Below, in pieces: positions 17,464 to 26,400 of a stretch of 64,000 nucleotides of DNA. Under the pieces are notes generated by a model. It saw only the letters and a list, made by a program, of their open reading frames with translations, made no database searches and had not been told where the DNA came from. Position 1 is the stretch's first letter. Each line of letters opens with the position of its first letter. Source of the DNA: Humibacter albus DSM 18994 (lineage in GTDB: Bacteria; Actinomycetota; Actinomycetes; Actinomycetales; Microbacteriaceae); the NCBI RefSeq assembly GCF_000421825.1, contig NZ_ATXT01000017.1:124001-188000 (forward strand). The letters are read 5' to 3'. Position numbers and translations under genes: made by a program.

Positions 17464-18785
17464 AGGCGTCCGTCGGTGTTCGCGGGCGCCGCCGGCAGCG
17501 CCTGCCGCCACGACATGCCCTGCGACGCCTTCACCGTGCAGATGACCAGGAGCATCCAGCCGCTCTCGGTGAGGATGGTGCTCTCCGCCATCGAGGTGCA
17601 CAGCAGCGCGATCAGGATGAGCGGCGGCCATGCGTAGATGACGCTGCGCTTGTTGGAGCCCAGCAGCCAGGAGCGGCCCATGGCGAGGCCGAGCAGCAGC
17701 AGGAACAACAGGAAGCCGACGAGACCGACCTGCAGCCAGACATCCAGGAACGCGTTCAGGCCGTTCGCGTGCGGGGCGCCGGTGAGCACGTTGATCAGCG
17801 AGTACGGGGGCAGCGTGCCGCGCCAGAAGCCGATCCAGCCCCAGCCGAGCAGCGGCTGCACCGGAATGAGGTGCCACATCTGGATCCACACGTCGTAGCG
17901 CACGTTGAGCACGTCGCGGCCGTGCAACAACTCGATGATCGGCGCGCGGAAGATGAACGCGAGCACGGCCAGCGCCAGCGCCAGCGCTGCGAATGCGACC
18001 TGCACCGAGAACTTCCAGCGTTCGTTGCGAATGTGCCGCACGCCGAACAGCACCGCGGTGGCGATCAGCACGATCACCAGCACGATCGCGATCACCGGTG
18101 AGCTCGTGAACGCCAGGCACAGCACCGCCAGCACGACGGAGAAGAGCGCCATCGCCGTGGTGACCGACCGGGTGCGCCACTCCACGACGAACGTCACCGC
18201 GGCGATCAGTGCCACCAACCCGAGTTGGTTGCGACTGCCGAACAGGCCAGAGATGGGTCCGCCCTGGGCCAGGTTGCCGGCGATGCCGAGGAACTTGATC
18301 GGCGCATCGATGAGCAGTCCGCTGAACACTTCGAGCGCCAAGGATGCCGCCAGCAGCACCCGGAGCACGTCACCCACCACGCGCACGATCTGAATCGCGT
18401 CGCGCACCAGCGCCAGGTAGATGGCGAAGAACGCGAACACCCACTGGTAGAGCACCGCAGCCAGCGTCGCCCACTGGTAGGTGCTCCACACGATCGAGAC
18501 GGCGCACCACGCCATGAACACGATCAGCGAGATGGGCAGCAGCCCCTGCCACTCGACCACGCGCCAGTGCGCCGCGAACGATCCGGCCGCGAGCACGACC
18601 AGCGCGCCGAGAACACCGAGCACGCCGGGCCACCCGATCACGTCGCGGATGGCCGTGGTGAGGAACGCCGAGCCGACGATGCACAGCGAGAGCGCGCGCG
18701 AGAACTTGGCCGACTCGAACAGGGCCCTCGTGAGGGCGAACCACTGCGGAACGCGCCGCGACTGAGCTGTCACCGGTGGGCGCAT
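17460..18785 (-). CDS. O-antigen ligase/polymerase (WaaL/Wzy)-like membrane protein 1
   Basis: Polytopic protein of 441 residues with about ten hydrophobic segments and a large loop near residues 290-370. That loop holds GRDVLNVRYDVWIQMWHLIP, LLGWGWIGFW and NGLNAFLDVWLQVG, the region that carries the conserved Arg and His in WaaL/Wzy enzymes. Such proteins join or polymerise lipid-linked glycans on the outer face of the membrane. A second homologue follows upstream on the same strand (18929-20266), with a 143-bp gap holding a 14-bp tandem repeat. It converges on pseC with a 4-bp overlap. Whether it acts as ligase or polymerase cannot be told. Confidence 0.8.
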   Translation of the reverse strand: MRPPVTAQSRRVPQWFALTRALFESAKFSRALSLCIVGSAFLTTAIRDVIGWPGVLGVLGALVVLAAGSFAAHWRVVEWQGLLPISLIVFMAWCAVSIVWSTYQWATLAAVLYQWVFAFFAIYLALVRDAIQIVRVVGDVLRVLLAASLALEVFSGLLIDAPIKFLGIAGNLAQGGPISGLFGSRNQLGLVALIAAVTFVVEWRTRSVTTAMALFSVVLAVLCLAFTSSPVIAIVLVIVLIATAVLFGVRHIRNERWKFSVQVAFAALALALAVLAFIFRAPIIELLHGRDVLNVRYDVWIQMWHLIPVQPLLGWGWIGFWRGTLPPYSLINVLTGAPHANGLNAFLDVWLQVGLVGFLLFLLLLGLAMGRSWLLGSNKRSVIYAWPPLILIALLCTSMAESTILTESGWMLLVICTVKASQGMSWRQALPAAPANTDGRL

Positions 18786-18876
18786 CCCACGCTCGACGGT
18801 TCACGGGGCGAGGCGGGCATGCTTCATCTTAACGGCGGCCGCAGCGCGGATCAGGGATGCCCGGACTGCGAGCCCC

Positions 18877-18932
18877 GAGCCGAGACCAACGAGCCGAGAC
18901 CAACGAGCCGAGATCCACGAGCCGCGATCTAC
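18877..18932. repeat. 14-bp tandem repeat, four units, at the 3' end of the second ligase-like gene
   Basis: Units GAGCCGAGACCAAC (18877-18890 and 18891-18904), then two degenerate copies (18905-18932). The last unit contains the TAG stop codon (18929-18931) of the gene on the minus strand, so the array forms its immediate 3' flank. Confidence 0.85.
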
Positions 18933-20266
18933 GGACGCCCCAGCTTCGTCTTCACGCTCAGCAGCACGAGCAACGCGAATCCGGCCTCGATGAGCATCCT
19001 GCTCTCCGCGAAGGACTGCGCGATCATCGCGGCCATCACCAGCAGGGGGAGCAGCGTGAGCGCGGTGTACGGAACGTTCTCGGCGACGGTGCCGCGGGCA
19101 TCCAGCGGGGAACGGTCGACCGCGATGAACCACGCGCGCCCGAACGTGGCGAGCACGAGCAGGATGAAGATCACGAGACCGACGATGCCGATCTGCAGCC
19201 AGACATCCAGGTAGGCGTTGTGCGCCTGCAGGTACTCCACCTTGTGCCTGATGGCGAGGCCCTTGAAGGGCTCCACCCAGGGCGCCCAGTAGCTCACCCA
19301 GCCCCACCCCAAGGCCGGCTTCTGCTGCGCGAGGTCGATCACCTTCGCCCAGATGTCGGTGCGGCCCGTGAGATCGGCGCTCTTGCCGAGCAGCCCCGCG
19401 ATGCTCGACCAGAACAGCGTGATGGATGCCACCCCCACCACGATCACGGCGGCGCCCGTCGCGTAGATCGGCACCCTCCTGCTCTGCGGAACGCTGCGTC
19501 CCCACCACGCGAACAGCAGCACGAGCGCCGTCGCGAGCAGCGCCACGATCACCGTCGACGACCGCGTGAGCAGGAACGTGACGGCGGCCAGCACGAGCCA
19601 CACGATGCCGGCGGTGCGGTTCACGGTGCGATCGGCCAGCTGGATACCGAACACGATCAGCGCGAACAGCGTGATCATGCCGAGGATGTCGCTGTTGCCG
19701 ACGATGCCCTGGATCTTGCCGCCGTGGAACAGCAGGTCGCGACTCCAGTAGAAGGCGTCGGGCAGCTTGCCCGGGGGGTACTGGTAGGTCGTGAAGATGG
19801 GCAGCACGTGGTGCCGGATCACGACGGAGACGAACAGCTCGAAGAGGAGCGAGAGGCCGATGATCCAGCGGAACGCGGCGCCCAGCGCGCGCAGCACCTG
19901 CTCCCAGCTCAGGCACAGTGCGAAGAAGACGCCGGCGGTGGCCGTCGCCAGCTGGGCGATGGCGCCGAGCACGGTTTCGAGCCGGTACGACGACCACGCG
20001 ATCGAGACCACGCAGAGCAGCAGGAACAGCACGAGCGTCTTCGGCCACTTGCGCGGCGGCAGCCGGGGCTTGGTGCGCACCAGGAACGCGATGCTGCCGG
20101 CCAGGCAGAGCAGCACCACGATGAGCCAGCCCGTCCAGCTGATGCTGTCGCGCCAGAAGTCGCCCGCGAACAGCGTGAAGAACGTGAAGCCGGCGAACGC
20201 GAGCATCCAGCCCTGCCCGGAGGGCGCGGTGCGGGTAGCCGTCACCGGCGCGGACTGCAAGGCCAT
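18929..20266 (-). CDS. O-antigen ligase/polymerase (WaaL/Wzy)-like membrane protein 2
   Basis: Paralogue of the 17460-18785 product, 445 residues, with the same order of hydrophobic segments and the same external loop: GRTDIWAKVIDLAQ, ALGWGWVSYWAPW and HNAYLDVWLQIG. Shared C-terminal features include LVMAAMIAQSFAESRMLIE. ATG 20266 is selected because TACAGT stands exactly six bases before it; the frame is open far upstream only as antisense to manA. Two such proteins side by side suggest either separate polymerase and ligase roles or two different glycans. Confidence 0.8.
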   Translation of the reverse strand: MALQSAPVTATRTAPSGQGWMLAFAGFTFFTLFAGDFWRDSISWTGWLIVVLLCLAGSIAFLVRTKPRLPPRKWPKTLVLFLLLCVVSIAWSSYRLETVLGAIAQLATATAGVFFALCLSWEQVLRALGAAFRWIIGLSLLFELFVSVVIRHHVLPIFTTYQYPPGKLPDAFYWSRDLLFHGGKIQGIVGNSDILGMITLFALIVFGIQLADRTVNRTAGIVWLVLAAVTFLLTRSSTVIVALLATALVLLFAWWGRSVPQSRRVPIYATGAAVIVVGVASITLFWSSIAGLLGKSADLTGRTDIWAKVIDLAQQKPALGWGWVSYWAPWVEPFKGLAIRHKVEYLQAHNAYLDVWLQIGIVGLVIFILLVLATFGRAWFIAVDRSPLDARGTVAENVPYTALTLLPLLVMAAMIAQSFAESRMLIEAGFALLVLLSVKTKLGRP

Positions 20267-20272
20267 GGGTTC

Positions 20273-20278
20273 ACTGTA
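20273..20278 (-). promoter_or_regulatory. -10 element (TACAGT) for a leaderless ligase-like gene
   Basis: TACAGT, six bases, ATG 20266 on the minus strand. On the plus strand the same 84-bp divergent gap carries TACTCT at 20314-20319, a possible -10 for manA. Confidence 0.5.
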
Positions 20279-20350
20279 TCGGGGCAGAGTGGGCCGGCAC
20301 TCACGGGGATTGGTACTCTGCCACAGACCGTCTCGGAAGGGCAGGCCAGG

Positions 20351-21574
20351 ATGTTCGTGCGCATCGACAACGTTCCTCGCGACTACGCGTGGGGTTCCCT
20401 GCACGGCATCGCCGACCTGCTCGGCCGCCCGGCATCGGGCAAGCCGGAGGCGGAACTCTGGCTCGGCGCGCACCCCGCATCGCCGAGCGTGCTCGTGCCG
20501 CCGACGCCGGAAGCGACGACGCTGCCCGAGCTGATCGCGGCGGAGCCCGCGCAGACGCTCGGCCCCGACTGGCGCGCCGGCGAGTCGTACGAGGGCCGGC
20601 CACGCCTCGGCTACCTGCTCAAGGTGCTCTCGGCGGCCGGACCGCTCTCCATCCAAGCCCACCCGTCGCCCGAGCAGGCCCGTGAGGGCTTCGCGCGCGA
20701 GAACGAGCTCGGGGTCCCGATCGATTCCGCGGAACGCAACTACAAGGATCCGTTCCACAAGCCCGAACTGATCTTCGCCCTCACGCCGTTCGACGCGCTC
20801 TGCGGCTTTCGCGACGTGGCCGTGACGCTCTCGGTGCTGGACCGCATGATCGCCACCGGGCGGGCGCAGAACCTGCCGATCGACGAGGTGGACGTGCTGC
20901 GCGGAATGCTCGCGGTGGCAGAAGACGATGAGACCGCGCTGCGGGCCGCCGTCGGCCTGCTGCTCGGCGGCGGAGAGGCCGCTGAAGAGATCGTGGCGCA
21001 GGCGACGGCGATCGCACGCTCGCCGCGGGGCACCGAGGCCGCGGAGTTCGACGTGGTGCGTGTGATCGCGGATGCCTACCCCGGTGATCCCGGGGTCGTG
21101 CTCGCCCTGCTCCTGCACCGAGTCGCGCTGCAGCCGGGCGAGGCGTTGTATCTGCCGGCCGGGAACATCCACGCGTACCTGAACGGTACGGGCATCGAGC
21201 TGATGGCGGCGTCCGACAACGTGTTGCGCGGCGGACTCACGCCGAAGCACATCGACGTGCCCGAGCTGCTGCGCGTGCTCGACTTCACGCCGGTGCCTGC
21301 GCCCCTGCTGGCGCCCTCGCGCACGGGAGCGCTGGAGCTGTTCCAGCCCGACGTGCCCGACTTCGAGCTCGCGCACGTGCGAGGGGATGCCTCGCTCGAG
21401 CTGACCGGTCCGGCCATCGTGCTCTGCACGGCCGGGTCGGCCTCGGTGCAGGGGTCGAGCACAGCAGTGACGATCCAGCGCGGCCAGGCGTACTTCGTCT
21501 CGCCCGACGAGGCGAACCTCGCGTTCGCGCTGCACGGCGACGCGGAGCTGTTCGTAGCGCAGCACAACGGCTGA
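20351..21574 (+). CDS. manA: Mannose-6-phosphate isomerase, class I
   Basis: Interconverts fructose-6-phosphate and mannose-6-phosphate, feeding GDP-mannose and, possibly here, a Kdn route. The 407 residues show NVPRDYAWGS at the start, ELWLGAHP, the zinc-binding QAHPSPEQA near residue 105, KPELIFALTPFDALCGFR near 140, and the active-site block LPAGNIHAYLNGTGIELMA near 270 followed by SDNVLRGGLTPKHID. ATG 20351 is preceded by CCAGG and is where family members begin. It is a stand-alone gene between the ligase-like gene (divergent) and galE (114 bp downstream). Confidence 0.94.
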   Translation: MFVRIDNVPRDYAWGSLHGIADLLGRPASGKPEAELWLGAHPASPSVLVPPTPEATTLPELIAAEPAQTLGPDWRAGESYEGRPRLGYLLKVLSAAGPLSIQAHPSPEQAREGFARENELGVPIDSAERNYKDPFHKPELIFALTPFDALCGFRDVAVTLSVLDRMIATGRAQNLPIDEVDVLRGMLAVAEDDETALRAAVGLLLGGGEAAEEIVAQATAIARSPRGTEAAEFDVVRVIADAYPGDPGVVLALLLHRVALQPGEALYLPAGNIHAYLNGTGIELMAASDNVLRGGLTPKHIDVPELLRVLDFTPVPAPLLAPSRTGALELFQPDVPDFELAHVRGDASLELTGPAIVLCTAGSASVQGSSTAVTIQRGQAYFVSPDEANLAFALHGDAELFVAQHNG

Positions 21575-21674
21575 GCGGGCGGGCCGGCGTCGGTCGAGAC
21601 ACCGGCGGTCTGCCGGACCATTCGCCTCGGCTGCGGGCATTCGGCTGGCGTGAATCGAGGTCTTCTCGCGCCGG

Positions 21675-21680
21675 TAGGTT
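21675..21680 (+). promoter_or_regulatory. -10 element (TAGGTT) or ribosome-binding site of galE
   Basis: TAGGTT sits seven bases before ATG 21688. The overlapping GGTAGG could instead act as a ribosome-binding site; sequence alone does not separate the two. Confidence 0.4.
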
Positions 21681-21687
21681 GGATGCC

Positions 21688-22662
21688 ATGGCTTGGTTGG
21701 TGACCGGCGGTGCCGGCTACATCGGTTCTCACGTGGTGCGCGCCTTCGGGGCGGCCGGCATCGATACCGTCGTCATCGACGACCTCTCGAGCGGCCACGA
21801 GTCGTTCGTGGCGCCGCAGACGGCGTTCGTGCGCGGCACGATCCTCGATGGAGCGCTGCTCGCCGATGTCTTCGCGCAGCACTCGATCACGGGTGTCATG
21901 CACATCGCCGGCTTCAAGTACGCGGGCGTGTCGGTGCAGCGGCCGCTGCACACCTACGAGCAGAACGTGACGGGTACGGCCACGCTGCTGGGGGCGATGG
22001 AGCAGGCGGGCGTCGACACCATCGTGTTCTCGTCGTCGGCGGCCGTGTACGGCACGCCCGACGTGCAGCTCGTCACCGAGGACACCCCGAAGAACCCGCA
22101 GTCGCCCTACGGCGAGTCGAAGCTGATCGGGGAGTGGCTGCTGCGTGACCAGGGCGTCGCGAAGGGGATCAAGCACACGAGCCTGCGGTACTTCAACGTG
22201 GTCGGCTCCGGCGACGACGACCTCTACGACACCAGTCCGCACAACCTGTTCCCGCTCGTGTTCGACGCCCTTCTGGCCGGTCGCACCCCGCGCATCAACG
22301 GCGACGACTATCCGACGCCGGACGGCACCTGCGTGCGCGACTACGTGCACGTCGCCGACCTGGCGCACTCGCACGTCGCCGCGGCCCGCCGGCTCGAGGC
22401 GGGCGACCGGCTCGAGCCCGCGTACAACCTGGGCAGCGGCGACGGCGTCTCGGTTCGCGAGATCATGACGACCGTGGCCGAGGTGACCGGCATCGACTTC
22501 ACGCCGGAGATCGCGCCGCGTCGTCCCGGTGACCCGGCGCGCATCGTCGCCTCCGGCGAACTGGCGGCACGCGACCTCGAGTGGGAGATGCGGCACTCGC
22601 TCGCCGACATGGTCTCGAGCGCGTGGAGAGCGCGCGAGGCGGCGGCGACGTCGGCCGGCTGA
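21688..22662 (+). CDS. galE: UDP-glucose 4-epimerase
   Basis: Interconverts UDP-glucose and UDP-galactose (and often the GlcNAc forms), supplying hexose donors such as a SiaD-like polymerase would need. The 324-residue extended short-chain dehydrogenase has WLVTGGAGYIGSHVV at the N-terminus, DDLSSGH, HIAGFKYAGVSVQRP, the catalytic SSSAAVYG and YGESK (Tyr-x3-Lys) near residue 145, RYFNVVGSG, and YNLGSGDGVSV near the end. ATG 21688 is preferred over an in-frame TTG nine bases upstream. Confidence 0.93.
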   Translation: MAWLVTGGAGYIGSHVVRAFGAAGIDTVVIDDLSSGHESFVAPQTAFVRGTILDGALLADVFAQHSITGVMHIAGFKYAGVSVQRPLHTYEQNVTGTATLLGAMEQAGVDTIVFSSSAAVYGTPDVQLVTEDTPKNPQSPYGESKLIGEWLLRDQGVAKGIKHTSLRYFNVVGSGDDDLYDTSPHNLFPLVFDALLAGRTPRINGDDYPTPDGTCVRDYVHVADLAHSHVAAARRLEAGDRLEPAYNLGSGDGVSVREIMTTVAEVTGIDFTPEIAPRRPGDPARIVASGELAARDLEWEMRHSLADMVSSAWRAREAAATSAG

Positions 22663-22729
22663 GATCGTTGCCCGTTCTTCGGCGCGTCGCAAACCCTCCA
22701 GCATGGGTTGAGCCTTTACGATTCGCGAC

Positions 22730-22759
22730 TTGACGAAAAGCGAACTACACCGGTGTAAT
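22730..22759 (+). promoter_or_regulatory. Promoter of whiB2 with a palindrome over the -10
   Basis: TTGACG (22730-22735), 18-bp spacer, TGTAAT (22754-22759), about 50 bases before ATG 22806. A perfect 10-bp palindrome ACACCGGTGT (22747-22756) runs into the -10 and could be an operator. This is the best-formed classical promoter in the window. Confidence 0.6.
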
Positions 22760-22805
22760 TAGGGGAGCGTGCTGAGCACGTGGCAACACAGGTGGGGAGA
22801 TCGAT

Positions 22806-23132
22806 ATGGCGAATAGCGAATATCGACCGGGGGTACCCGATAACTGGTTCGTCGATCCCATTCGGCTGGGGGTGCCGGGGGTTTCGTCGCGCGGTGAAGA
22901 GGATGAAGAAAATCCTCTGGCGTGGCAATCGGATGCGCTGTGCGCGCAGACCGACCCTGAAGCCTTCTTTCCGGAAAAGGGCGGCTCGACCAGGGATGCG
23001 AAGAAGATCTGCGAGTCGTGCGAAGTGCGCGCGCAGTGCCTGGAATACGCACTGCAGAACGACGAGCGGTTCGGCATCTGGGGCGGCCTCTCGGAACGAG
23101 AACGTCGCAAGCTGCGCAAGCGCGCGGTCTGA
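22806..23132 (+). CDS. whiB2: WhiB2/WhmD-type iron-sulfur transcription regulator
   Basis: Small [4Fe-4S] regulator that, in mycobacteria and streptomycetes, controls septation genes together with the principal sigma factor. The 108-residue protein has the four cluster cysteines at 46, 69, 72 and 78, in the C-x22-C-x2-C-x5-C order, then the GIWGG turn and a basic tail (ERERRKLRKRAV). The 40-residue acidic/Pro lead before the first Cys is typical of WhiB2 and longer than in WhiB1. GGGGAG precedes ATG 22806, and there is a good promoter upstream. Its position beside a GT2 gene, metallopeptidase-family and DUF3499 genes matches the mycobacterial whiB2 neighbourhood. Confidence 0.93.
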   Translation: MANSEYRPGVPDNWFVDPIRLGVPGVSSRGEEDEENPLAWQSDALCAQTDPEAFFPEKGGSTRDAKKICESCEVRAQCLEYALQNDERFGIWGGLSERERRKLRKRAV

Positions 23133-23134
23133 CA

Positions 23135-23420
23135 AGGGGCGCGCAGCGCGCTGCCGCTCGCTGAGGGAGTGATCGTGCTCGCGCAGCGAGCGCGTAGCGC
23201 GGAGTCTGCGCGAGCTCGCTGAGCGGAGTGCGGAGCGCGCAGTCGAAGTGGTCTGCGGGAGGGCCCCTTCGACTCGCTTCGCTCGCTCAGGGAGCACGAA
23301 CGCTCGCTCAGGGAGCACGAACGCTCGCTCAGGGAGCACGAATGCTCGCTCAGGGAGCACGAACGCTCAGGGGGGCACGAGCGCTCGCTCGCGCCGGGAC
23401 GGTCGGAACGCCCGGCCGAC
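23135..23420. repeat. Repeat-rich intergenic region with inverted and tandem GC-rich units
   Basis: The 350 bp between whiB2 and the large GT2 gene hold no gene. Instead there are imperfect inverted copies of a 'GCTCGCTCAGGGAGC'-type sequence. AGTCGAAG (23241-23248) pairs with CTTCGACT (23267-23274), and the flanks (GCTCGCTGAGCGGAG before, CGCTTCGCTCGCTCAG after) extend the dyad. Transcripts in either direction could fold strongly here. Confidence 0.75.
23281..23364. repeat. 21-bp tandem repeat, four units
   Basis: GCTCGCTCAGGGAGCACGAAC is repeated at 23281, 23302, 23323 (last base T) and 23344, followed by a degenerate partial copy up to about 23382. Each unit has one arm of the dispersed dyad found just upstream, so the array looks like local expansion of that element. 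Confidence 0.9.
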
Positions 23421-23471
23421 CAATTCACGGAGCACGCGACCCCGGTCCGCGGTAAACGGCGAGCGACTGCC

Positions 23472-23477
23472 TAGGCT
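23472..23477 (+). promoter_or_regulatory. -10 element (TAGGCT) for the large GT2 gene
   Basis: TAGGCT, seven bases, ATG 23485; no ribosome-binding site. It marks 23485 as the real start even though the frame is open back through the repeats. Confidence 0.5.
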
Positions 23478-23484
23478 GTCCGCG

Positions 23485-26400
23485 ATGCCTCCGACAGTCA
23501 CCGCCATCCTCGTCGCGCACCGCGGTGCAGAGCACCTGCGACGAACCGTGGATGCGCTCTCCGCCCAGACCCGCCCCGTGGACTCCCTGGTGGTGCTCGG
23601 CGTGCTCTCCGACGAGGCGACCACGAGCGTCGCTGCGGGCGCTGCAGCCGACCAATTGCTGGCATCCAACGAGAAGCTCCCGTACGGCACCGCCCTCTCC
23701 GTCGCCTCACGCGTGGTACCGCCTGCCACCTCCGACGACGAGTGGCTGTGGTTCCTCGGGCAGGATGCCGCGCCCGAGCCGGATGCCCTCGCCCGCCTCA
23801 TCGAGACGGTCGCGGTCTCGCCGTCGGTCGCCATCGCCGGCCCGAAGCTCGTGGACTGGGACGAGACCGCCGTCATCCGCGAGCTCGGCGTCTCGATGAC
23901 ACGTTTCGGCGCCACGATCGTGCCTGTCGAGGACGAGTTCGACCAGGCGCAGCACGACCGCACGAGCGACATGCTCGCCGTGCCGTCGGCGGGCATGCTG
24001 ATCAGGCACAGCGTGTGGGAGAAGCTGGGCGGCTTCGACCCCGCGCTCCCCGTGTTCGATGACGGCCTCGACCTCTGCGTGCGCGCCCGCTTGGCGGGGC
24101 ATCGCGTCGTGATCGTGCCCGCGGCCCGGGTCGCGTCGGCAGGGGACGGCGTGAGTGTGCCGGCACGCACGCCGAAGGGGCGGGTACGCCGCCGGCAGCA
24201 TCGGCAGAAGCGCGCCGCTCAGCTGCATCGCCGCATGGCGTATGCGCCCGCGTTCGCCCTCGCCTTCCACTGGCTTTCGCTGGTGCCGCTGGCGGTGATC
24301 CGCTCGCTCCTGTTCCTGATCGGCAAGCAGCCGGGACTCATCGGCGGCGAGTTCGCGGCGGCGTTCGCGACCGCGTTCGGAGGCGGTCACGTCGGCCAGG
24401 CGCGATCGGCGATCAAGCGAGTGCGCGCGGTCAAGTGGAAGGCCATCGCGCCGTTGCGCATCCCGCGCGCCGAGGTGCGGAGGATGCGCGCCCTGCGCCG
24501 CGAGACCAGCCTCGTGCGCATGCACGGCGAGCGTCGCGACGTGAACTTCTTCACCGGGGGCGGCGCGTGGGTCGTGCTCGCCATGGTTCTGATGAGCATC
24601 GCCCTGTTCGCGCCGTTCCTCGGCACGTCGCAGCTCGGCGGCGGCGGCCTGCTGCCGCTGAACGGCGTCGGCGGGCTCTGGGCCAACCTCGGATACGGCT
24701 GGCGCGACATCGGCATCGGATTCGTCGGCGCCGCGGACCCGTTCACGGGAGTGCTGGCGGTGCTGGGCTCGCTGACGTTCTGGCAGCCGTCGTTCTCGCT
24801 CGTGCTGCTCTGGTTCGCGGCACTGCCGCTGAGCGCGCTCGGCGCGTGGTTCCTTTCCACCCGGCTCACGCATCGGCCGGTGCTGCGCGCGACGTTCGCG
24901 CTGGTCTGGGCGCTGGCGCCGATGCTGTTCGACGCGCTGCAGCAGGGCCGGCCCGCCGCGGTGATCGTGCACGTGCTGCTGCCGTGGCTGTTCTACGCGG
25001 GTACGGCGGCCAAACGGTCCTGGGCAGCGGCGGCGACCACGGGCATCCTCACCGCGGCGGTGCTGGCATGCTCGCCGTCGCTGGCACCTGCGCTGCTCGT
25101 CATCTGGGTGATCGGCTCTGCGCTGGCGGGACGCGGGGTCGTGCGCGTGCTGCTCGTGCCGATTCCGGCGCTCGTGCTGTTCGCGCCGCTCGTGTGGCAG
25201 CAGGTCGTGCGCGGCACGCCGCTGGCGGTGTTCGCGGATCCGGGAGTTCCGCTGCCGGGTGCCACCGGGCATCCATTGCACGCCGCACTCGGGTTCGCTG
25301 ACGCCGACCTCGGCGGCTGGCAGAGCCTGATGAGCATATTCGGGCTGAGCAGCCTGGTGCCGTCGATCGTGGTGCCGATCCTGATGGCGCCGATCGCGAT
25401 TCTCGCGCTGCTGTCGCTCTTCCTGCGCGGCACGATCCGCGCGACGCTGTGTCTCGTGGGCGCGCTGCTCGGCTTCGCGACGGCGATCCTGGCGCTGCAG
25501 GTCTCGGTGGCGACCACCGGATCGCAGGCCGTGCCGCTCTTCCCCGGGCCGGCGCTGAGTCTCTACTGGCTGGGCCTGATCGCGGCGGCGACCATGGCAC
25601 TGGTGGCAATGGGACGCTTCGCCATCGCGCCGGCCACCGTGACGGTGGCGCTCGCCGCGGTGGCGGTGGCGCCCCTGGCGATCGCTGTGCCGTTGCAGAC
25701 CTCCTCCATCACGGAAGGCGTCGCGAACGCCCTGCCGGCGTACGCCGCGGCGCAGGCAGAGACCAAGCCCCGCCTGGGCACGCTGCTGCTCACGCCCCAG
25801 GACGACGGCTCGCTCGCCGCGCAGCTCGTGCACGGCACGGGCGACACGCTCGACGATCAGAGCACGCTCAGCGACACGACTCGCACGCTCTCGCCGGACG
25901 AGAAGAAGCTGGCCGCTCTCGCCGGCAACCTCGCCTCGACCAGCGGGCTGGATTCCACCGCGCTGCTGAAGCACTTCGGCATCTCGTTCGTCATGCTCCA
26001 GACGACCGCAGGCGAGGGCATCTCACCGTCGTCGCAGACGCAACTGCGCGCCGAGACCGCGTTGGACGGCAACCCGGTGCTCACGCAGGTGGCGTCGACC
26101 GACGACTCCGTGCTGTGGAGCGTGCCGCGCCAGAAGGCGACGGTGGCTGTGCCCGCGGATGCCGGTGGCTGGCTGCGCGTCGGAGTGCTGATCGCGCTTG
26201 GCGTCGTCTTCGGCCTCACGCTGCTGCTCGCCCTGCCGACCGGGCGCACGGAGCGCGGCACCCTGCGGCGTCCGACCGCCGCGGAGGTGCTGGGGCAGAG
26301 GGCGAAGAAGAAGGAACCGGAGCCTGAGCCGGATCCGGCAGAGCCGGAGCCGACCGAGTCGGAGGCCGCAACGTCGGAGGCCGCAGAGTCGGAGACGAGA

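Noticed and set aside
23281-23364. Regular 21-bp units considered as a CRISPR array
   Set aside because: The units are directly contiguous with no spacers, and no cas genes are present.
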